Shown here: one piece after another, positions 58,019-64,000 of the stretch
Position numbering within the stretch: position 1 is the stretch's first letter
Layout: each line of letters opens with the position of its first letter
NCBI GenBank assembly: GCA_963678675.1
Contig: OY783195.1
Coordinates: forward strand, 17,329,342 to 17,393,341
From: Xiphydria camelus
Taxonomy: Eukaryota > Arthropoda > Insecta > Hymenoptera > Xiphydriidae
DNA: 64,000 bases
Direction: 5' to 3'
Position numbers and translations under genes: made by a program
The notes under the pieces: generated by a model
The model's input: the letters and a program-made list of their open reading frames with translations, nothing else
What the model was told of the DNA's origin: nothing
The model's database searches: none

Positions 58019-58324
58019 TGTTATGTCTTCGCGAAGGGCTACTCACGACCGAACCGCTTGGCTGCTAGCTTTCGACTGACTCACGAGCTATCCTACCCGA
58101 CACGCACCCGCAGGTAGCGAGGGCGAACGGGACTTTTGGAAACTCCGGAATGTACGCAAGTTCTCGAACATTTCGGAGGTATCTGTTACAGGACGCTTCT
58201 TTGGTCGGGCCCACTGGCAGGTAACGGGGCAAGCGGAGCCTCTGGGGATGTCCGTGATGGGTGGAAAGACTCTCGAACATTCCGGAGGCACTCATTCATG
58301 CGCCTTCTTGGCCGGGGCGCAACA
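58019..58324 (-). repeat. gypsy LTR (3' LTR in element orientation)
   Basis: 306 bp, TGTTATGTCTTCG to GGGGCGCAACA on the plus strand, with a GATTG duplication on its left. Confidence 0.9.
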
Positions 58325-58705
58325 CCTCCCTCCTTAGGCTTGCTGCTACGTGCGCTTTGACCTCGCCGGTTCCGTTTGGTATTGCAGACGGTCCGGTTCT
58401 CTACGTATCCGTGTGGAACGTCGGGGTTGCTCTATGGTTGCCGAGGTCATTTGCGGCTCCGGCGTCGAAGGTTCGGCCTCGGATGTGGTAGGTGCTGGTA
58501 AATCGAATGTGTCCAGAAATAGGTGGAGTTATTCCTTGTCAACATCCGTTCGTGGTCGTAGTTGGTTGACATGATATTGTCCTGCTCCCGTTTGGCTTTT
58601 GACGGTATACACGACTCCTTGCCTCTTCTCTATTTGTCCTGCTTTCCATCGGGCATTTTCCGAACGCTTGGCGAAGACTAAGTCATCTGGCGCAAATGCC
58701 CGGGC

Positions 58706-59145
58706 TCAAGCTCGGGCTCCATGGTGTTTATCGTATTGAGCTGCCATTGCTTGGTCGCGGTCCGTTCCGCGTTTTGATAGCAGGGGGAGTCCGAGTCCTG
58801 TTCGCGGCATTCGTCCTAGGAACACTTCAGCCGGCGACTTTCCGTTGGGTGTTGACTGGCACGGCGTCGTTCGCTGATTTGTCCTTCGAAATCCATGTGT
58901 AGACGTTGCCACGGGTACATAGCCTTGGGCCATGGTTGAAAGGCGTTTTTGATCTGATTTTTTGCTGCTTCTGCGCATTGCCGACATGCTTTTACGATCT
59001 TCTCGATATATTTGTTGATGTGTTTCCAGTAGACGTATGCTCTAGCCAATTGTTTCATGCGTTGAATCCCGGGATGACCTTGATGAAGGAGCTTGAGAAC
59101 AGCTGAGTGGTAGCGTTGTGGTACCACGACACGTTCTTTAAACAT
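58706..59145 (-). pseudogene. gypsy integrase, core deleted
   Basis: Minus-strand frames give the HHCC zinc domain (HQGHPGIQRMK, CRQCAEAA) and the first core Asp (LHMDFEG). A different frame then jumps to TPNGKSPAEVFLGRMPRT, the segment that normally lies after the catalytic Glu. The stretch between, holding the second Asp and the Glu, is missing. Confidence 0.75.
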
Positions 59146-59226
59146 GACGCACTCTTGAATTATCGTTAAGTGCTTCTTTTGGCAATAGAAGAGCTCGACG
59201 TCGTCATCGATTGGCCAATCGTTTTC

Positions 59227-60545
59227 TCAGAGTGCGGTTTTCACCATCGTTAACGTCTTGTCGCTCATTGTTGCGTTAACCAGATCGGTGAAAGTGATGG
59301 GCAGGTTTCGAACATCTTCGGCGAGTCTTGCGCCCAGTTCGACACGGAGCGCGCCGATGACGACCGTGTCGTATGAGCTACTGGTGGTGCTGGCGATCAA
59401 TCTCAACAATGCGTCAGCTTGTCCGAAATTGTGGGTCCGTTGATACTCTATGTGGAAGTCATATGATCGCAATATGAGTGCCCCTCGCTGGAGTCTGTTT
59501 GCTGCGTATCCTGGGACCCCCTTCTTGGAACCGAATATTCGCAGCAGCGACACGTGATTCGTTTGAAGCGTAAAACGTTGACCGTAGACCATTTTGTGGA
59601 ATTTCGTTACGGCGAATATTAATGCGAGTCCTTCCTTCTCGATTTGGCTGTAGTTTTGATCAGCCGAAGTGAGTGCACGGGAAGCATGAACGACTGCTTT
59701 GCGGGATCCATTGGGCATGGTGTGTAGCAAAATCGCGCCAATATTCCTTGATTTGACGCATCGGCAGCTACGATCATTGGGAGTGTTGGATCGTAGTGTG
59801 TTAGGCGTAGGTCGGACGTGAAACGTTTTGGAGCTGCTGGAATGCTTGTTTGCATGCGTGGTTCCAATTCCATGTTTTGTCCTTCCTCGGTAGAAGATTC
59901 AATGGCCTCCGCATTTTAACCATATTCGCAACGTACGGTTGGTAGTTATTTACCATGCCCAGATAGGATTGGAGAGTCGCGACATCGGTTGGTACTGGCA
60001 TGTTAGCGATGGCCTGGATCTTCTCTGGGTCAGATCCGCGGCCGCTTTTGTCAATGATGTGCCCAAGGTATTTGATTGACGGTTGGGCGAAACGACACTT
60101 CTCCTCCTTGATCTTGTATGCGTATTCTGAAATTGCTTGGAATACGGCGTGTAAGTGCTCGTAATGTTCTTTGCTCGACTTGCTGACGACGATGATGTCG
60201 TCCAGGGATGCAATCGCGAAGTTGAATTTGGCGAGCATAGAGTCCATGATCCGCTGGAATGTGCCTGGTACTGGTTTCGCGCCGAATGGGAGACGGTTGT
60301 ACTGGAACAATCCTTGAGGCGTGTTAATAGTGCATACCTTTCTGGACTGGTCGTACAACTTGGAGATAGGCGACTGAAAAATCGATTTGGCTGAAAATCG
60401 TTCCTCCATTGAGAGTCCCAAAGATATGTTCTGGAAGTGGAAGAGGATGGCTGTCTAATTCCAATTCTTGGTTAAGTTCAGTTGAGTAATCGTTGCATAC
60501 ACGGACTGCTCCATTCGGTTTTCGTATGGCTACGGTGGGTGCCAC
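59227..60545 (-). pseudogene. gypsy reverse transcriptase and RNase H
   Basis: Three minus-strand frames overlap in order. 60,545-60,324: VAIRKPNGAVRVCNDY and FSQIDFSVAYLQ. 60,421-59,801: LFQYNRLPFGAKPVPGTFQ, then a SLDDIIVVS block where gypsy elements usually have YLDD. 59,873-59,227: AADASNQG, SRALTSADQNYSQIEKEGLA, and LQTNHVSLL in place of a usual TDH. The Tyr to Ser and Asp to Asn changes and two frameshifts indicate loss of function. Confidence 0.8.
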
Positions 60546-60824
60546 TCATTCCGCGTAGGATACTGGTGTGATGACGCCGAGGCTCTGGAGTCGGTTCAGT
60601 TCGTCTTTGACGGCGTCCCGACTTGCGTATGCGATGACACGCGCGCATTTGAACGTAGGTAACACGTTGTGTTTCACCTGTAGCTGAGCCTTTAGTTTAG
60701 TACACAAACCGAGTCCTGGTGCGAAGACGTCCTGGAATTTGTCACTGATCGACTTGAAAATCTCGGTCGGTGGTGTGTGTACGGCATTAATAGTCCAGTA
60801 ATTTTTTAGTTGTATGTCTAGGAA

Positions 60825-62105
60825 TCAAAGTGCGTCGCAAGCATAGATGCCTAGTAAGTTGTCGGCACCTGCTTTAGCGACGCATATACCTTGCTGTGTT
60901 GAGCGGCCATTGAAACTCAACTTCATTCTAAGCTGTCCGATGAATGTGGTGCATGCTGTTCCGTCGAACGCCTGTCCCTGTGTGTTGCAGCTAGCGAGCT
61001 CCGGTGAACTTATTGCGCGACGTGTGTCCTCATTGATAATGTTGACCTCCGAGCCAGGATCGATCATGAAATTGACTGGCGATCCATCGATTTGTACGTC
61101 GCAGCGGATTAAGTTCCTCGTTTGGCTGATGCTGTTTACCCGCACGTAGTTTACTTTTTTAGAGTGTCCTTTGGTTCGGCGATATTCGTGTACGGCCGCG
61201 CAGACTTTCTCTATATGTCCTTTCTCTTTGCACTTTGTACATACGTGCTTTGTATAAGGGCACTCCTTCGACCAGTGTAGTCCGTCGCAGCGGAAGCAGT
61301 TGGTTTTCGGTAGTTCCGATCCCCTTCGCTCCTTCCTGTCGGTCTTCTTTGCCTGAATGGCGTTGACCTTGTGTTGTACTTTTTCGAACAACCTTGCTTC
61401 GGATGATGTCTTCAGGGATGCTCGAACATCTTCGACCAACTCGTCGAACTCGATGTTATTCCCCTTTTTGCGGAGCTGGTGCAACACACGCGTGCGGGCT
61501 GCATTATTCACTGGTGATTTCATCGCGACCATATACATGAAATACTTGAACTGCTCCTCTGAGAGTTTGGAGTAGTTATATCGCTGATACGCGTCACAGA
61601 AACGATTGGTGAACGCGTCGAATTGCTTCTCATCGGTTTTCGTGATTTCGAGGAACGCGAGACGGTCAAGATCTATTGATGTCAGACGTGCGAATAGCTT
61701 TTTTAGTCGTTCTATTGTCTCGGAATACTTGAACTCGAGTACGTCTTTAGGTGAGCAGTTCCTTTGGTACTCACGGAATGCCGTACTGGAGAGTTTGCTG
61801 ATGATGAGTTTCACCCGGTACGCGTCCTGTTCCTCTGTATATGGTAGCTTTACATTCGGGAAAGCACAATCTACCGCCAACTCGAAGCGTTTCATCCAAC
61901 TGTCAAAGACGTACGGGTCGTCGTCATCCGTGATGAATTCCTGGAGGTGGATGGCTTGTGTGTTGATTGCCTGACTGGATGAGACTACTGGTGAGTGTGG
62001 CCTTGCTGATGGTATTGTGTCCAATTTCTTCATCATGGCCATCACCACATCCTGCTGCTTCAACATTAGCTGTAGTAGCTCGGTGGAACTGGGTGCTCTG
62101 GCCAT
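60825..62105 (-). CDS. gypsy gag with protease start
   Basis: From the ATG at 62,105 (15 bases beyond the LTR) there are 426 codons. The open frame extends upstream into the LTR, which I discount. The N-terminal half is the helical retrotransposon gag (FDSWMKRFELAV, FREYQRNC, YFMYMVAMKSP). At about 280-320 there are two CCHC-type zinc knuckles (CFRCDGLHWSKEC and CTKCKEKGHIEKVC). At about 355 comes FMIDPGSEVNII, an aspartic-protease-like motif with Pro where DTGS or DSGS is usual. The frame closes within the protease. It is the best preserved gene of this element. Confidence 0.8.
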   Translation of the reverse strand: MARAPSSTELLQLMLKQQDVVMAMMKKLDTIPSARPHSPVVSSSQAINTQAIHLQEFITDDDDPYVFDSWMKRFELAVDCAFPNVKLPYTEEQDAYRVKLIISKLSSTAFREYQRNCSPKDVLEFKYSETIERLKKLFARLTSIDLDRLAFLEITKTDEKQFDAFTNRFCDAYQRYNYSKLSEEQFKYFMYMVAMKSPVNNAARTRVLHQLRKKGNNIEFDELVEDVRASLKTSSEARLFEKVQHKVNAIQAKKTDRKERRGSELPKTNCFRCDGLHWSKECPYTKHVCTKCKEKGHIEKVCAAVHEYRRTKGHSKKVNYVRVNSISQTRNLIRCDVQIDGSPVNFMIDPGSEVNIINEDTRRAISSPELASCNTQGQAFDGTACTTFIGQLRMKLSFNGRSTQQGICVAKAGADNLLGIYACDAL

Positions 62106-62119
62106 TACGACTGCGCCAC
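62106..62119 (-). promoter_or_regulatory. gypsy primer-binding site
   Basis: On the minus strand the LTR ends AACA and is followed directly by GTGGCGCAGTCG, a TGG-initial tRNA primer site of the kind seen in insect gypsy-like elements. The tRNA cannot be named with confidence. Confidence 0.6.
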
Positions 62120-62425
62120 TGTTATGTTTTCGCGAAGGGCTACTCACGACCGAACCGCTTGGCTGCTAGCTTTCGACTGACTTACGAGTTTTCCTACCCG
62201 ACACGCACTCGCAGGTAGCGAGGGCGAACGGGACTTTTGGAAACTCTGGAATGTACGCAAGTTCTCGAACATTCCGTAGGTACTTGTCACCGGACGCTCC
62301 CTTAATCGGGCCCACTGGCAGGTAACGGGGCAAGCGGAGCCTCTGGGGATGTCCGTGATGGGTGGAAAGACTCTCGGACATTCCGGAGGCGCTGATTCAT
62401 GCGCCTTCTTGGCCGGGGTGCAACA
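62120..62425 (-). repeat. gypsy LTR (5' LTR in element orientation)
   Basis: 306 bp, partner of 58,019-58,324, followed by the GATTG duplication. Confidence 0.9.
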
Positions 62426-62528
62426 GATTGACGGTGGGTTCCTACTTCACCGAGTACCGTAGGAGTTTAAAGAAAGGTTCTCTTCAATCCTCAACAAATA
62501 CGTAGATTATGTGAAAAAATATTTTCGG

Positions 62529-62805
62529 GCGCGATCAATCATAGTATTTAATGGCTGTCCAGATGACCCTACAGAGAAGAGCACAAAATCTGCAGAACGC
62601 CTTAAAAGGAACAAGTGTATTGCAGCGAACAATGAATTTGGCGAAACAATGTTACTGACAATGTCAAGAGATAAATTTATCTCGAATGAAGGGGACAAAA
62701 ACGAATCATCTCAATGCTGATTCAGAAATTGGCAGATGAAAACATCGCAGTCGAACAACCTGCAGAGGATGCCGACACAACCATTGTCAGAAGGGCTATA
62801 GAAAA
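62529..62805 (+). repeat. 277-bp direct repeat, first copy
   Basis: Identical, as far as I can read, to 63,183-63,459. It starts GCGCGATCAATCATAG and ends CTATAGAAAA. Confidence 0.85.
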
Positions 62806-63182
62806 GTTCCCCCGGAGGAACAATGCTCCCCCGGGGGTAGGATAAATGGCGCAGGCGCCACATAAGAAAACAAAACAAGTCCAAAATTATACATAAATAT
62901 TAATACAAATATAAGGGGGGCGGCTAATTACCCATCCCCCACTATTGGGGGCCCGTCGTTTTAAAGGAATATCTATTTATTTGTGCTGACGGGCCCTTAC
63001 AATATAATACTGATGATCCCCCGTCGCCTTTACAGCAGACAGGGGATGTGACGCCATATCTGCGGGACAAGGACAGGACGGCACCAACAGAAATCCAGCG
63101 GCACACCATGACCAGCCATCCCCCGATCCATCTTTCAATGGACCGAGGCCGACCGGCCAAGGGGTACCAGCTCCATCAATCA
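62806..63182 (-). mobile_element. 377-bp insert between direct repeats
   Basis: The plus-strand left end is GTTCCCCCGGAGGAAC, a small hairpin; a second near-copy of the motif (GCTCCCCCGGGGG) follows. The sequence is unlike its neighbours and includes AATAAATAG on the minus strand near 62,975. I suspect the 3' part of a retroelement (minus strand) whose insertion made a very long target duplication. No diagnostic domain is visible. Confidence 0.4.
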
Positions 63183-63459
63183 GCGCGATCAATCATAGTA
63201 TTTAATGGCTGTCCAGATGACCCTACAGAGAAGAGCACAAAATCTGCAGAACGCCTTAAAAGGAACAAGTGTATTGCAGCGAACAATGAATTTGGCGAAA
63301 CAATGTTACTGACAATGTCAAGAGATAAATTTATCTCGAATGAAGGGGACAAAAACGAATCATCTCAATGCTGATTCAGAAATTGGCAGATGAAAACATC
63401 GCAGTCGAACAACCTGCAGAGGATGCCGACACAACCATTGTCAGAAGGGCTATAGAAAA
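63183..63459 (+). repeat. 277-bp direct repeat, second copy
   Basis: Second copy of 62,529-62,805; the gene reading continues beyond it. Confidence 0.85.
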
Positions 63460-63812
63460 TGCTACACACTCCGAACGTGTGATTGTGGTAGGAGAAGACA
63501 TTGATATTTTAGTAATTATTACTGCGTTAGCTACTAATAGCTACCTAGCTAGCTAGCTACTAATCCGTTTTTTTTATGAAGCCTGTACATGGAAAATCAG
63601 AGACCGTCTTCTATTCCCCGACACACTTCAAAATGTCAAAAAAAGTTAAAGAAAATATATTATTTCTTCACGCGTTCAGCAGATGCGTTTCAACATCAGC
63701 CATTTTCAGACAGGAGAAGATGAAGTTTGTAAAGCTTCTCGGCAAAGATGCGGAGGTACAAAGGACTGTCGAAATATTCAAAAACCGTGACGCGACTACA
63801 GATGAAATTTAA

Positions 63813-64000
63813 GGGGTTGGTGCAAGAACCGGTCAAAGGCCAACTTTTGCAAAATTGGCTTTTCGGTGGTTATAAGAAGTTATAGCTTTCGTTTAGAGTA
63901 AGAACCAAATATGTAGTGTTTATACTTTTAGACTGAGGTGCACGTGTCCGTTTCTTGCATCAGTTAGTGTCTGAGCTCAGTCAAGAAGCTTCTTTCCATT
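63813..64000. other. Unassigned
   Basis: Nothing recognisable after the FEN1-like frame ends. Confidence 0.35.

Larger units (their letters stand above)
58019..62425 (-). mobile_element. Ty3/gypsy LTR retrotransposon
   Basis: LTRs at 58,019-58,324 and 62,120-62,425 (306 bp each, roughly twenty differences by eye) begin TGTT and end AACA. GATTG at 58,014-58,018 and 62,426-62,430 is the 5-bp duplication. On the minus strand the order is LTR, primer site, gag-protease, reverse transcriptase, RNase H, integrase, polypurine tract (AAGGAGGGAGG at 58,325-58,335), LTR. At about 4.4 kb it is shorter than a full gypsy element, mainly because the integrase core is deleted. Frameshifts in pol and changed active-site residues make it inactive. 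Confidence 0.9.
62426..63812 (+). pseudogene. FEN1-like nuclease domain (copy 2), broken
   Basis: After the gypsy LTR the frame reads IDGGFLLHRV, where FEN1-type nucleases carry their first active-site Asp, then a stop, YVDYVKKYF and NGCPDDPTEKSTKSAERLKR. A 377-bp insert follows (62,806-63,182), then a repeat of the preceding 277 bases, then AEDADTTIVRRAIE and VVGEDIDILVIITAL. A CTAGCTAGCTAGC-type insertion breaks the frame at about 63,540. The last piece reads LHAFSRCVSTSAIFRQEKMK; the Asp of SGCDSTS in the other copy is Val here. Homology to 54,623-55,450 is clear throughout. No Cys cluster is seen before the frame ends at 63,812. Confidence 0.6.

Noticed and set aside
63048..63182. Apparent start extension of the FEN1-like frame
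   Set aside because: These codons come from the 377-bp insert, which happens to be open in the same frame.

Overview
The window looks like a repeat-packed stretch of an arthropod, probably insect, nuclear genome. It is AT-rich overall. I find no gene that can confidently be called a host gene. Almost every recognisable coding segment belongs to a transposable element, and the elements are nested inside one another, often three or four deep. The copia-type element with a GGTTATGGGCCCAG primer site, the Helentrons with a C-terminal endonuclease, and the many TA, TTA and TTAA MITEs all fit an insect; the species cannot be named from this sequence.

Layout. 1-1,989: unassigned DNA with a Helentron endonuclease relic. 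1,992-10,730: one Tigger/pogo-like DNA transposon (copy A, minus strand), split by a 6.7-kb Helentron derivative that itself carries a 4.7-kb element with ~490-bp terminal inverted repeats. 11,123-12,232: a TIR element holding a piggyBac-type MITE that holds a mariner-type MITE. 12,529-16,771: a plus-strand Helentron containing PIF/Harbinger transposase fragments, a mariner MITE and a minus-strand Helentron. 17,560-18,720: a GC-rich island that may be a solo LTR. 18,951-24,537: two further TIR elements, one with a MADF-type ORF.

24,631-44,536: a Ty1/copia retrotransposon of about 5.2 kb net, with a 5-bp target duplication TATAC, stretched to 19.9 kb. Its 5' LTR holds two CR1/Jockey-group non-LTR elements within a (GA)n tract (one has an open endonuclease-reverse transcriptase frame). 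Its pol is split by a Helentron-containing insert and by a 5.6-kb TA-flanked element full of palindromic MITEs. 44,556-48,400: a piggyBac MITE, a TIR element containing a 129-bp tandem array, a Harbinger MITE and an LTR-like direct repeat.

48,428-57,122: nested Helentrons, then Tigger copy B, which carries four later insertions: a Spy-like element (AAA|TTT, no duplication), a TTA MITE, a 1-kb element rich in ACGTC motifs, and a 2.7-kb long-TIR element encoding a FEN1/PIN-like nuclease with a cysteine cluster. Tigger copy A preserves empty sites for three of these, so their boundaries are unusually well supported. 57,644-63,812: a second, broken copy of the FEN1-like gene, split by a Ty3/gypsy element (306-bp LTRs, GATTG duplication) and by a 377-bp insert flanked by identical 277-bp direct repeats.

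Functionally, the autonomous-type enzymes are mostly damaged (frameshifts, changed catalytic residues). The best-preserved coding units are the CR1-like ORF1/ORF2 pair, the gypsy gag, a PHD-type ORF1 and the FEN1-like/Cys-cluster gene. The last of these, packaged between long inverted repeats, is the most interesting candidate for a poorly described mobile system.
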